In this document: positions 41,818 through 50,236 of the stretch, one piece after another
How the letters are laid out: each line of letters begins with the position of its first letter
Position numbering within the stretch: position 1 is the first letter of the stretch
Assembly: GCA_016715895.1 (NCBI GenBank)
Contig: JADJXH010000004.1
Coordinates: forward strand, 806,001-870,000
Direction: 5' to 3'
Source: Flavobacteriales bacterium
Lineage (GTDB): Bacteria > Bacteroidota > Bacteroidia > Flavobacteriales_F > PHOS-HE28
Length of the DNA: 64,000 nucleotides
The notes under the pieces: model-generated
The model's database searches: none
What the model was told of the DNA's origin: nothing
Seen by the model: the letters and a program-made list of their open reading frames with translations, nothing else
Translations under genes and position numbers: made by a program

Positions 41818-42984
41818 CTATCGATTGACGTCTTTCAGCCAATCCTTGGCAATGTTATTCAGATAAGTAGGTGGAAGTGACAGTATCCTGCCCGTATCAA
41901 GCCCCTCGTCTCGTTTAAGGAGCAACATTGTGCACAAAATTATTTCAGCAAACACGAGGTCAATAATCTCGTCTGGCACACTTTCGATTAAAAAGTTCAC
42001 CGCTGTTCCCTGGCGTGCAACATAAACCCATTTGCCATTAGGCAGTTCGTATTGAACCAAATGATCGGTTACATGTGTAGTTCCGATAGCTAGGTCACGC
42101 AACCCACGAACATCAAACTCAGTGTCCTTGGAACCAGCACTTGCGAGAATTGCTCCGTTCTTACATTCCTCAATATCCTCCAGTGTGATGGCGCCCTCAC
42201 CAGTAGCGGAAACGACCAAATCGCTTCGCATCAGCAACTCCCGTTTCTTATGGACATGGTAGCCTCGGCTAAAGGCATTGAGAATGCGGTGGTCGTGCTT
42301 GTCGTACACCGCGACCGTAAGCTTACGCGCTTTCAAAGCTGATGCAACATTCTTTCCTATCATGCCATAACCAACCACAAGGGCAGATCTTCCACTGATC
42401 GTCACACCGATATCTCTGAGTATCTGATCCAAGGCAGTTGCTACAGAGTCACCCACAAAGCGTGCTTCAATCTCCTTGAGCGGACTCCTCGCCACGGAGA
42501 AAACAGGGCACTGGATGCCCTCAACGCACTTGTTATACCGATTGTGGCCGAACGTAGTATCCTCAACCACGCCCGCTAAATGATGGGCATCGTCATTACT
42601 TAGTTGAGCAATGAATGGGGCAAAATACCCGCCCACCTCATGCACTACAATTTTCTTGTTATCGCGTTTACTGGCAGCAATTGCCTCTGATAGGGTACGG
42701 GGTATGACCTCGCTTTGCTCCAATTCCTCATAAGAGTGACCGCGAACATCAATTCCCGCATCCACAAGTCGTTGTAGAGCCTCTGAATCGATGGAGAACG
42801 GCTTACTGAAGACCCGGAAGATCTCAGCGCCTGCATCTCGGAGCATCAATAGCAGGTCGGCGGTGTCCTTAAGCACGTGCTGAAGAACGATAAGCCTCAG
42901 ACCCGCAAGAGCGTGGCGATTGCGCTCTTGTCTGAGATACTTGCCACAAACTCTTAGCTGATCTCTATTCCTGATGTGGTACAT
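41818..42984 (-). CDS. S-adenosylhomocysteine hydrolase-like protein
   Basis: A 388-residue paralogue of adenosylhomocysteinase. The substrate-domain His is placed like that of SAHH ('LQHVLKDTADLLLMLRDAGAEI'), the adjacent Glu-Thr-like segment is 'VVEDTTFGHNRYNKC', and the NAD Rossmann loop is 'ALVVGYGMIGKNVASALKAR'. In the catalytic strand the Lys seems kept ('ARSPLKEIEAR') but the partner Asp is Ala, so hydrolase activity is doubtful. GC is well below the flanking genes, indicating recent acquisition. The start overlaps the end of the CYTH gene by 20 bp, so the two are translationally coupled. Confidence 0.8.
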   Translation of the reverse strand: MYHIRNRDQLRVCGKYLRQERNRHALAGLRLIVLQHVLKDTADLLLMLRDAGAEIFRVFSKPFSIDSEALQRLVDAGIDVRGHSYEELEQSEVIPRTLSEAIAASKRDNKKIVVHEVGGYFAPFIAQLSNDDAHHLAGVVEDTTFGHNRYNKCVEGIQCPVFSVARSPLKEIEARFVGDSVATALDQILRDIGVTISGRSALVVGYGMIGKNVASALKARKLTVAVYDKHDHRILNAFSRGYHVHKKRELLMRSDLVVSATGEGAITLEDIEECKNGAILASAGSKDTEFDVRGLRDLAIGTTHVTDHLVQYELPNGKWVYVARQGTAVNFLIESVPDEIIDLVFAEIILCTMLLLKRDEGLDTGRILSLPPTYLNNIAKDWLKDVNR

Positions 42985-43498
42985 GTCCTTGAAGGGTGAG
43001 GTCAATGTATGACTCAGCCACCGCAGGACCAATATCCTCCGCCACCAACGCTTTCAGTACATCCTCGGTCTGTTTGAAATAACCCATTGGTTCATCCTGA
43101 GTTTGAACCTCGGTTTCAATCTCTAGGAAGTCACCCAGCCCTTCAACTTGATCAACATGAATGCGGACATTCTCGACCGTATACAGCTCGCGGGTTTTCT
43201 TCACCACTCCTTTCAGTCCGTAATTCTTCGTAAAATTCTTTAGTGCGGCTTGAAAGGAATCTTTCGATGCATACGGAATGATCCTATACTCCGAAACCTT
43301 TATGGTTGGCACGTCCGCGCGCTGGTATTGAATGAGTTCACATCGTCCGTCCTCGTATTCACGGAGCTTCAACTTCGATCCCGAATAGTTGACGTAATAG
43401 TCTGTCTGTGTATGTCGCTCGCATGACAAGCCTCGTAGGCCTTCTTCGATTGCCTTGCGATTGCTAAGGCGAAACTTCCCTTCAACATTGACCGGCAT
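42965..43498 (-). CDS. CYTH-domain protein (class IV adenylate cyclase/triphosphatase-like)
   Basis: A 177-residue CYTH protein. 'VEGKFRLSNRKAIEEGL' corresponds to the ExExK-type N-terminal strand (here ...V-E-G-K-F), 'KLKLREYEDGRCELIQYQRAD' is the conserved Lys/Arg strand pair, and 'VRIHVDQVEGLGDFLEIETEV' carries the metal-binding Glu cluster. CYTH enzymes act on triphosphate substrates (ATP to cAMP, or thiamine triphosphate and tripolyphosphate hydrolysis). Low GC like its partner. With the overlapping SAHH-like gene it forms a two-gene module whose purpose is not known to me. Confidence 0.85.
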   Translation of the reverse strand: MPVNVEGKFRLSNRKAIEEGLRGLSCERHTQTDYYVNYSGSKLKLREYEDGRCELIQYQRADVPTIKVSEYRIIPYASKDSFQAALKNFTKNYGLKGVVKKTRELYTVENVRIHVDQVEGLGDFLEIETEVQTQDEPMGYFKQTEDVLKALVAEDIGPAVAESYIDLTLQGHVPHQE

Positions 43499-43658
43499 CT
43501 GTATCGTTGCTTTTGTGGTCCTTGGTCGATGGCCTCAATGTAACGCCTAACCTACCCACTTACCCCCTCATCTCTGAGAGCTATTATGAGAATAGTTGAT
43601 TTCGGCCGTTCGCAGACCGATAGTAATAGTATTGGGGAGCGTATTAGATTAGGAAGGT

Positions 43659-43916
43659 TCATTTTCTGGGGTTCAATGGATGCTCGAAAAACTCCAAATC
43701 TTCAGACTCAACCTTCAGAACTTTCCCACTCTTCAGTTCCACTACTGCATACAGTTGACTTTGCTGAAATCCCTCATCATTGTAGTAGTGTACGAACCAC
43801 CTGTGGAAAGCACCTTCCTCAATCTTGTCGGGCACGGTGACAGTCCCCTCTTTCGAGAAGCGGTTGTGAGCACGCTCGATACGCACCTTACATGGACGAC
43901 GTTCCTCGATAGACAT
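43659..43916 (-). CDS. Small hypothetical protein
   Basis: An 85-residue protein with a compact beta pattern ('GTVTVPDKIEEGAFHRWFVHYYNDEG', 'YAVVELKSGKVLKVESEDLEF'), reminiscent of small SH3-like folds. No family recognised. Low GC like the preceding CYTH pair, from which it is separated by 160 bp of AT-rich sequence. Its start lies 23 bp after the nrdA stop on the same strand. Confidence 0.6.
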   Translation of the reverse strand: MSIEERRPCKVRIERAHNRFSKEGTVTVPDKIEEGAFHRWFVHYYNDEGFQQSQLYAVVELKSGKVLKVESEDLEFFEHPLNPRK

Positions 43917-43939
43917 GACTCCTCCTGTGTTTACAGGTC

Positions 43940-46426
43940 CTATCCACTACACATCTCACAGCTGTCCGGGTTATCCAGGCTGCAGGCGATCTCGGCCTGG
44001 GCCTGGCTGAGGGTGCTGGCGCGCTGGGTGGCCAGGTCGCCGGCCACGGGCCCGGTGACGGTGGGTGCGCTGAGCACGGGCTCCACCACGGCCTCGGCGG
44101 CGGGGGCCACTTCGCGCACGCGGGCGCCCTCCTGCGCCTTGCCGTTCGCCGCGGGCTCGGCGAGTTTGCTCTTGTCCAGCGTGAACTTGATGGCGTCGGT
44201 GGCGGCCTTGGTGCGCAGGTAGTACATGCCGGTCTTCAGCCCCGCCTTCCAGCTGTAGAAGTGCATGCTGGTGAGCTTGGCGAAGTTGACGTTCTCCATG
44301 AAGATGTTGAGGCTCTGGCTCTGGCAGATGTAGGCGCCCCGGTCCGCGGCCATGTCGATGATCACCTTCTGGCTGATCTCCCAGGCGGTCTTGTACAGGT
44401 CCTTGAGGTTCTGGGGGATCTCCGGGATGTGGGCCACGCTGCCGTTGCTGGCGATGATCTTGTTCTTGAGCTCCTCGCTCCACAGGCCGAGCTTCACCAG
44501 GTCGCGCAGCAGGTACTTGTTGACCACGATGAACTCGCCGCTGAGCACGCGGCGGGTGTAGAGGTTGCTGGTGTAGGGCTCGAAGCACTCGTTGTTGCCC
44601 AGGATCTGGGCGGTGCTGGCCGTGGGCATGGGGGCCAGCAGCAGGCTGTTGCGCACGCCGTACTGCTTGATCTCGGCGCGCAGCACGTCCCACTCCCAGC
44701 GGTCGCTGGGCTTCACGCCCCACAGGTCGGGCTGCAGGATGCCCTGGCTGATGGGGCTGCCGGCGTAGGTCTCGTAGGGCCCCTCCTCCTTCGCCAGGTC
44801 CTTGCTGGCGGTGAGGGCGGCGTAGTGGATGGTCTCGAAGATCTCCCGGTTGAGCACCTTGGCCTCCACGCTGTCGAAGGGGTAGCGCATGAGGATGAAG
44901 GCGTCGGCCAGGCCCTGCACGCCGATGCCGATGGGGCGGTGGCGCATGTTGCTGCGGCGCGCCTCGGGGATGGGGTAGTAGTTGTTGTCGATGATGCGGT
45001 TGAGGTTCCTGGTCAACTGCATCGTGACCTCGAAGAGCTTGTCGTGGTCGAAGCGGCCCTTGTGGACGAACTTGGGCAGGGCGATGGAGCCCAGGTTGCA
45101 CACGGCGACCTCATCGGCACTGGTGTACTCGATGATCTCGGTGCACAGGTTGCTGCTCTTGATGGTGCCCAGGTTCTGCTGGTTGCTCTTGCGGTTGGCG
45201 GCGTCCTTGAACAGGATGTAGGGGGTGCCGGTCTCGATCTGGCTCTCCAGGATCTTGAACCAGAGGTCCTGCGCCTTGATGGTGCGGCGGCCGCGGCCCT
45301 CGGCCTCGTACTTCTCGTAGAGGGCCTCGAACTGCTCGCTGTGGGTGTCGCTGAGGCCGGGGCACTCGTTGGGGCACATGAGCGTCCAGTCGCCGTTCTG
45401 CTCCACCCGCTTCATGAAGAGGTCGGGGATCCACATGGCGTAGAAGAGGTCGCGGGCGCGCATCTCCTCCTTGCCGTGGTTCTTCTTCAGTTCGAGGAAG
45501 TCCTCGATGTCGGCGTGCCAGGGCTCCAGGTAGATGGCGAAGCTGCCCTTGCGCTTGCCGCCGCCCTGGTCCACGTAGCGGGCGGTGTCGTTGAACACGC
45601 GCAGCATGGGCACGATGCCGTTGCTGGTGCCGTTGGTGCCCTTGATGTAGCTGCCCTTGGCGCGCAGGTTGTGGATGCTGAGGCCGATGCCGCCGGCGCT
45701 CTGGCTGATCTGGGCGCACTGCTTCAGGGTGTCATAGATGCCGCTGATGCTGTCCTCCTTCAGTTGCAGCAGGAAGCAGCTGCTCATCTGCGGCTTGGGG
45801 GTGCCGGCGTTGAAGAGCGTGGGCGTGGCGTGGGTGTACCAGCCTTCGCTGAGGTCGTTGTAGGTGCGGATGGCGCTGTCCAGGTCGTGCTTGTGGATGC
45901 CCACGGCCACGCGCATCAGCAGGTGCTGGGGGCGCTCCACCACCTTGCCGTCGAGCTTCAGCAGGTAGCTGCGCTCCAGGGTCTTGAAGCCGAAGTAGTC
46001 GTACTGGAAGTCGCGGTCGTAGATGATGGCGCTGTCCAGCACCTCGGCGTTGTCGCGGATGATGGCCCACACATCCTCGGCGATAAGGCCGGCCTGCTCG
46101 CCGGTCTTGGGGTCGATGTACGCGTAGAGGTCCTTCATGGTCTCGCTGAAGGACTTCTTGGTGTTCTTGTGCAGGTTGCTGACGGCGATGCGGCTGGCGA
46201 GCTGGGCGTAGTCCGGGTGGCGCACCGTCATGGTGGCGGCCACTTCGGCGGTGAGGTTGTCCAGCTGGGTGGTGGAGACGCCATCGTAGATGCCGTCGAT
46301 GACCTTGAGGGTCACCTGGGTGGCATCGACCATGGGGTCCAGCCCGTAGCACAGCTTCTTCACCCGGGCGGTGATCTTGTCGAACTTCACCGCCTCCCGG
46401 CGGCCATCGCGCTTCACAACGTACAT
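43940..46426 (-). CDS. nrdA: Ribonucleoside-diphosphate reductase, alpha subunit (class Ia)
   Basis: Catalytic subunit for making deoxyribonucleotides. An N-terminal ATP-cone ('MYVVKRDGRREAVKFDKITA') senses ATP/dATP. The catalytic core has 'CNLGSIALPKFV' with redox Cys and 'NNECFEPYTSNLYTRRV' with the thiyl Cys region. The C terminus ends 'DNPDSCEMCSG', the mobile CxxC tail that is re-reduced by thioredoxin or glutaredoxin. 828 residues, normal length. nrdB lies upstream on the same strand, separated by 394 bp of low-complexity DNA. Confidence 0.97.
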   Translation of the reverse strand: MYVVKRDGRREAVKFDKITARVKKLCYGLDPMVDATQVTLKVIDGIYDGVSTTQLDNLTAEVAATMTVRHPDYAQLASRIAVSNLHKNTKKSFSETMKDLYAYIDPKTGEQAGLIAEDVWAIIRDNAEVLDSAIIYDRDFQYDYFGFKTLERSYLLKLDGKVVERPQHLLMRVAVGIHKHDLDSAIRTYNDLSEGWYTHATPTLFNAGTPKPQMSSCFLLQLKEDSISGIYDTLKQCAQISQSAGGIGLSIHNLRAKGSYIKGTNGTSNGIVPMLRVFNDTARYVDQGGGKRKGSFAIYLEPWHADIEDFLELKKNHGKEEMRARDLFYAMWIPDLFMKRVEQNGDWTLMCPNECPGLSDTHSEQFEALYEKYEAEGRGRRTIKAQDLWFKILESQIETGTPYILFKDAANRKSNQQNLGTIKSSNLCTEIIEYTSADEVAVCNLGSIALPKFVHKGRFDHDKLFEVTMQLTRNLNRIIDNNYYPIPEARRSNMRHRPIGIGVQGLADAFILMRYPFDSVEAKVLNREIFETIHYAALTASKDLAKEEGPYETYAGSPISQGILQPDLWGVKPSDRWEWDVLRAEIKQYGVRNSLLLAPMPTASTAQILGNNECFEPYTSNLYTRRVLSGEFIVVNKYLLRDLVKLGLWSEELKNKIIASNGSVAHIPEIPQNLKDLYKTAWEISQKVIIDMAADRGAYICQSQSLNIFMENVNFAKLTSMHFYSWKAGLKTGMYYLRTKAATDAIKFTLDKSKLAEPAANGKAQEGARVREVAPAAEAVVEPVLSAPTVTGPVAGDLATQRASTLSQAQAEIACSLDNPDSCEMCSG

Positions 46427-46820
46427 GCTTCTCTTCGGTTTTGGTCCCTTGGGCGCGGCTCCCGCCTGGCCTCGGGGTGTTGGGTTATGGTGATCCGCTG
46501 CGCCGGGGCGACGGGGTTTCCGTCACGGTCCGGGATCGGAAAGGTGGTCGGGGTTCAGGGCCTTCCGGCAGGTGCGGGTCGGCGGTTCTTCAACGGTTGA
46601 ATGTGAGATCGCTTTCGGGTCGTTCGTTCGGGTCCTGACGGTCGGCTTTTCGACTCTGGCCTCTGGCCTCCAGCCTCTGGCCTCCAGCCTCCAGCCTCCA
46701 GCCTCCAGCTTCCGGCCTCCAGCTTCCAGCTTCCGGCTTGTGGCCTGTGGCCTGTGGCTTGTGGCTTGCGGCTTATGGCTTGCGGCTTGTGGCTTGTGGC
46801 TTGCGGCTTGTGGCTTGCGT
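46427..46820. repeat. Low-complexity spacer between nrdB and nrdA
   Basis: About 46650-46815 consists of degenerate 7-bp repeats: first CCTCCAG/CCTCTGG words, then GCTTGTG/GCTTGCG words, crossing over gradually. There is no gene; open frames through it are simple repeats. The remaining part (46427-46650) shows nothing I can support. Confidence 0.8.
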
Positions 46821-47855
46821 TCAGAAATCGGCGTCCAGGCTGAACTTGTTGGTCTCCTTGTTCTGGGTCATCACCCCGGCCTTCTGGTACTCGCCCACGC
46901 GCTTCTCGAAGAAGTTGGTCTTGCCCTGCAGGCTGATCATGTCCATGAAGTCGAAGGGGTTGGCGGCGTGGTAGATCTTCTCGTTGCCCAGCTCCATCAG
47001 CAGGCGGTCGGCCACGAACTCGATGTACTGCTGCATCAGCTTGGCGTTCATGCCGATGAGGTTGACGGGCAGCGCGTCGGTGACGAACTCCTTCTCGATC
47101 TCCACCGCATCGCGGATGATGGTCTCCACGGTCTTCTTGGGCAGCTTGTTGATGAGGTGCTTGGTGTAGAGCAGGCAGGCGAAATCGCAGTGCAGGCCCT
47201 CGTCGCGGCTGATGAGCTCGTTGCTGAAGGAGAGGCCGGGCATGAGGCCGCGCTTCTTGAGCCAGAAGATGCTGCAGAAGCTGCCGCTGAAGAAGATGCC
47301 CTCCACGGCGGCGAAGGCGATGAGGCGCTCGGCGAAGCCGCCCTTGCCGATCCAGCGCAGGGCCCACTCGGCCTTCTTCTTCACGCAGTCCACCGTGTCG
47401 ATGGCGTGCAGCAGGCGGTCCTTCTCCAGGGGGTCCTTGATGTAGGTGTCGATCAGCAGGCTGTAGGTCTCGCTGTGGATGTTCTCCATCATCACCTGGA
47501 AGCCGTAGAAGCAACGGCCCTCGGGATATTGCACCTCGTTGAGGAAGTTGACCGCGAGGTTCTCGTTCACGATGCCGTCGCTGGCGGCGAAGAAGGCCAG
47601 CACGTGCTTGATGAAGTAGCGCTCGTCGTCGTTGAGCTTGGTGTTCCAGTCCACCAGATCGGGGCTCAGGTCGATCTCCTCGGCGGTCCAGAAGCTGGCC
47701 TCGTGCTTCTTGTAGAAGTTCCAGATGTCGTGGTGCTGGATGGGGAAGAGGACGAAGCGGTCCTTGTTCTCCTTCAGCAGGGGCTCGTTGGCCGCGTCGG
47801 TGCGGGCGGGCATCACATCGTCCAGGCTCATCTGGGTCTGCTTGGTGCTGTCCAT
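46821..47855 (-). CDS. nrdB: Ribonucleoside-diphosphate reductase, beta subunit
   Basis: Houses the di-iron tyrosyl radical cofactor. 344 residues from ATG 47855. Metal ligands are visible in 'FAASDGIVNENLAVNF', 'MMENIHSETYSLLIDTY' and 'ISRDEGLHCDFACLL'; the radical Tyr is in the segment between the second Glu and His. The C-terminal tail ('NKETNKFSLDADF') is the acidic/aromatic peptide that docks to NrdA. The frame is open to 47897 but the upstream Pro-rich residues are unlikely to be native. Confidence 0.96.
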   Translation of the reverse strand: MDSTKQTQMSLDDVMPARTDAANEPLLKENKDRFVLFPIQHHDIWNFYKKHEASFWTAEEIDLSPDLVDWNTKLNDDERYFIKHVLAFFAASDGIVNENLAVNFLNEVQYPEGRCFYGFQVMMENIHSETYSLLIDTYIKDPLEKDRLLHAIDTVDCVKKKAEWALRWIGKGGFAERLIAFAAVEGIFFSGSFCSIFWLKKRGLMPGLSFSNELISRDEGLHCDFACLLYTKHLINKLPKKTVETIIRDAVEIEKEFVTDALPVNLIGMNAKLMQQYIEFVADRLLMELGNEKIYHAANPFDFMDMISLQGKTNFFEKRVGEYQKAGVMTQNKETNKFSLDADF

Positions 47856-48383
47856 CGGTGTCGGTTCGGGGGGTGGGTCAGGGGAAGAATGGTCCACTGG
47901 GTGCCAGCCCCATTTTTTTCGTTCGCGTACTGTTCAGGGTCCCGGAGGCGGGTCGGTGTCGGCTCGTCCCGGGCTTACAAAAGTGGACCCGCACGCCGCC
48001 ATGGACAACGATCGAACGGGGGGATGTTTCCGAAGTTGTTAACACGCTCCGGTTCCCTGCGCCGATCGGGCGGGGGATCGCCTCGCGATCCGTGCAAGCC
48101 TTTTCTTTTCACGATCCCTTAACAACGGCGCGCGGCCTTGCGGGGCGCGGCTTCGAGACGGGCGGCGGGCGGCGCTTCGGCACCGCTGCGGGCCTGTGCG
48201 GCGGCGTGCTGCAGGGCGGGGCGCATGGGCGTGGTGCTGCGCCGCTCCGCGGCCGCAACCCGCGATCGGTGGGCTGCGCGCGGCGTGCATGCCACGCAAC
48301 GCCCGATCGGCGGGGGGTGATGGCGGCCGCGCGGCCGCTCGCACACCGGGGGCGCTGCATGCGGGTGGCCGGTGACGTGCGGG
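47856..48383. other. Gene-free, very GC-rich stretch upstream of nrdB
   Basis: Contains TTGTTAAC at about 48037-48044 and short AT-rich islands near 47930 and 48100-48125, a plausible nrdBA control region. 48125-48380 is extremely GC-rich with repeated GCGGGC/CGCGGCC words and no credible gene on either strand. Confidence 0.5.
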
Positions 48384-48425
48384 CCTTGTCAGCCGCCGCG
48401 TTCAGGACGCGCACGCCGGGCGGGG
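48384..48425 (-). repeat. 42-bp direct repeat, copy B (orphan 3' end of DUF3109 gene)
   Basis: Perfectly identical (42/42) to 49083-49124. It lies 2 bp beyond the stop codon of the HEPN gene and is cut off from the DUF3109 gene by the MNT/HEPN pair. Confidence 0.95.
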
Positions 48426-48426
48426 A

Positions 48427-48777
48427 TCATTCCGGCAGGGTCGGGAGCATGGCCTGCAGTTGCGCTTTCAACGCGGGAAGGTGCACAGCGACCACTTCCG
48501 CCAGGATCGCCGTATCGATCCGGAAGTAGTCATGGACCAACCGATGGCGCATGCCGATGACCAGGGCCCAGGGGACTTCCGGGTGGGCTGCGCGGAGCTC
48601 CTTGGTCAACATGTTGGCCGCCTCGCCGATCACCTCCACGAGCTTCACCGTACCATACCGCAGCATGCCATCCGCATCCAGCGCTTCCTCCCTGCGCGCA
48701 TCGGGCCATGCCTCCAGCTGCCGGATGGCCTCCAGCATGTGAAGCAGCCTCGCCCGGTCGGCCTCAGGGGCGCGCAT
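48427..48777 (-). CDS. HEPN-domain toxin (HepT-like, DUF86)
   Basis: A 116-residue helical HEPN protein with an intact Rx4H ribonuclease motif in 'GMRHRLVHDYFRID' and the family helix 'LVEVIGEAANMLTKEL'. Its start overlaps the end of the MNT gene by 14 bp, the same overlap as in the first pair at 20 kb, although the two HEPN proteins are only distantly similar. Expected to be an RNA-cleaving toxin controlled by the upstream nucleotidyltransferase. Confidence 0.9.
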   Translation of the reverse strand: MRAPEADRARLLHMLEAIRQLEAWPDARREEALDADGMLRYGTVKLVEVIGEAANMLTKELRAAHPEVPWALVIGMRHRLVHDYFRIDTAILAEVVAVHLPALKAQLQAMLPTLPE

Positions 48778-49060
48778 AGATCAACTGCTTGTCGCGGTCC
48801 ACATAGGGCTTCACATGCGGGCTCAGGCCTTTGGTGGTCACCAGGTCCACGGAACGCGAGAGCAGCGCCTCCAGGTCCAGGCCCATTTGGATGAAGTGCA
48901 GGCCGATGGGACGCGAATGGTCCAGTTCCACCAGGATGTCCACATCGCTGCGCTCGTCCGCCTCCTCCCGTGCGTAGGAACCGAACAGGTAGGCCTGCTT
49001 CACCGGTTGACCGGCGAAATAGTGCCGCAACCGGGCCAACAGATCATCCGACAGCCGCAT
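48764..49060 (-). CDS. MNT-domain nucleotidyltransferase antitoxin (MntA-like)
   Basis: A 98-residue protein with an intact GSx10DxD motif ('LFGSYAREEADERSDVDILV') and a third acidic site in 'RSVDLVTTKG'. Same length as the antitoxin at 19784 but divergent in sequence. It begins 23 bp after the duplicated 3' end of the DUF3109 gene. Confidence 0.9.
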   Translation of the reverse strand: MRLSDDLLARLRHYFAGQPVKQAYLFGSYAREEADERSDVDILVELDHSRPIGLHFIQMGLDLEALLSRSVDLVTTKGLSPHVKPYVDRDKQLIYARP

Positions 49061-49082
49061 GAAGCGAAAGTAGCACGACGGC

Positions 49083-49124
49083 CCTTGTCAGCCGCCGCGT
49101 TCAGGACGCGCACGCCGGGCGGGG
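49083..49124 (-). repeat. 42-bp direct repeat, copy A (3' end of DUF3109 gene)
   Basis: Covers the last 12 codons, the stop and 5 bp beyond it. Identical to 48384-48425. The two copies bracket a 657-bp MNT/HEPN cassette. Confidence 0.95.
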
Positions 49125-49723
49125 GCCTTGCGGGCCTTCTTCACCGGCCGCTGCATCCAGGCGGTGTACACCTCCTCCAGCCCGTCGTACCAGTCCTGCC
49201 CGTAGGCGCGCACCAGGGCGCTCTTCAGGAAGCGGAACACCGGCACCTCCAGCCGCTCGCCGCAGGCGCAGGCCGGCGCGCAGATGTCCCACCGCTCGTA
49301 GTTGAGGCCGTCGGTGTCCTTGAGCTTCACCACGCGGATGGGGTACAGGTGGCAGCTGATGGGCTTGTTGAAGGGCACCGTGCCGTCGCGGTAGGCCTGT
49401 TCGATGCCGCACATCCAGATGCCCTTGGCGTTGCGCTTGGCGAAGACGCACTCCTGGTACTCGCCCACCAGCGGGGTCACCAGTTCGCCGTCGCTGTCCA
49501 CCAGGCTGGTGTGGCCCTGGTCCTTCACGGCCTTGCGGCCGCGGGCGGTCATGTAGGGCTGCAGGGCGGCGTAGTGCTTGTCGATCAGCCGCGCCTCCTC
49601 GGGGGTGAGCGGCGCGCCGCTGTCGCCCTGTTCGCAGCAGGCGCCCTTGCAGGCCGCCAGGTCGCACACGAAGCGCTTCTCGAAGAGGTCCTCGCTGAGC
49701 AGGATGCCGCGGTGCTCGATCAT
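49088..49723 (-). CDS. DUF3109 family Cys-rich protein
   Basis: A 211-residue protein rich in conserved Cys: 'FVCDLAACKGACCEQGDSGA' near the N terminus, 'MCGIEQAYRDG', 'ISCHLYPIRV' and 'DICAPACACGER'. The spacing fits the DUF3109 family, which is thought to bind metal or an Fe-S cluster; function unknown. The last 12 codons are basic and variable ('KKARKAPARRARP') and are the part duplicated beyond the MNT/HEPN pair. Its ATG overlaps the stop of the PIN gene by 4 bp. Confidence 0.88.
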   Translation of the reverse strand: MIEHRGILLSEDLFEKRFVCDLAACKGACCEQGDSGAPLTPEEARLIDKHYAALQPYMTARGRKAVKDQGHTSLVDSDGELVTPLVGEYQECVFAKRNAKGIWMCGIEQAYRDGTVPFNKPISCHLYPIRVVKLKDTDGLNYERWDICAPACACGERLEVPVFRFLKSALVRAYGQDWYDGLEEVYTAWMQRPVKKARKAPARRARPERGG

Positions 49724-49929
49724 GGGGGGGTGCGCAGGAATTGGGCGGGGGAAAGGATGCGTGTGCGTTCGAAGCGCTCCAGGACCAACAGGTCGGCATC
49801 GCCGGTGATCAGCAGGAGGACCTCCCGCTGCTCCAGGCGGGCCACCAGGCCCGGGAACGAACGGGTCAGCAGCACGCTCACCCACACGTTCGCATCAACG
49901 ACGATCCTGGTCCTTCTTCGCCTTCGCAT
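49720..49929 (-). pseudogene. PIN-domain toxin with internal deletion
   Basis: A 69-residue frame that keeps the first PIN strand with its Asp ('RIVVDANVWVSVLLTRSFPG') and the last one ('LLLITGDADLLVLERF', 'ILSPAQFL'), but lacks about 70 residues between them, including the second and third acidic positions of the PIN active site. It is therefore probably inactive. It overlaps the upstream antitoxin gene by 35 bp, the usual pair arrangement. Confidence 0.75.
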
Positions 49930-50137
49930 GGCGGCGCTTTGAACGGCGATGGGCACCGACCTCCTCCATCACCTCCTGCTGGGTCATCGGCCGCTTCACC
50001 TGTGCGCGGATACTGGCCACGATGTCGGAGAGTTTCCGGCCACCGGAAGGCCTCATGGCAATGACCCCCAGCGACTCCAGTTCGTTCAGGATCGCGAGGG
50101 CCCGCTTGTCCAACACCTTCACCGCAAGCGTGTCCAT
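49895..50137 (-). CDS. Antitoxin partner of the PIN remnant
   Basis: An 80-residue protein: a short N-terminal segment ('DTLAVKVLDKRALAILNELE'), a central 'SDIVASIRAQ' and a basic C-terminal tail ('HRRSKRRHAKAKKDQDRR'). This is the layout of antitoxins that precede COG1569-type PIN toxins. Start 50137 (or 50155). It may now only serve as a regulator because the toxin is internally deleted. Confidence 0.65.
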   Translation of the reverse strand: MDTLAVKVLDKRALAILNELESLGVIAMRPSGGRKLSDIVASIRAQVKRPMTQQEVMEEVGAHRRSKRRHAKAKKDQDRR

Positions 50138-50236
50138 GCGCTCAAAAGTACGCATCGCCCTACCCACCCCACACCCGGTGCACCCACGGCGATCTCCTGA
50201 AGCGGTGCTTGATCATGGAGGGCAAGCTGGGGGCTT

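Noticed and set aside
41818..42984. Calling this gene ahcY, the housekeeping adenosylhomocysteinase
   Set aside because: Its sequence is strongly divergent, a catalytic Asp appears replaced, and its GC and context are accessory; a true ahcY would be expected elsewhere.
48039..48414. Several Arg/Ala/Pro-rich open frames upstream of nrdB
   Set aside because: Expected by chance in this extremely GC-rich stretch; no promoter or domain.
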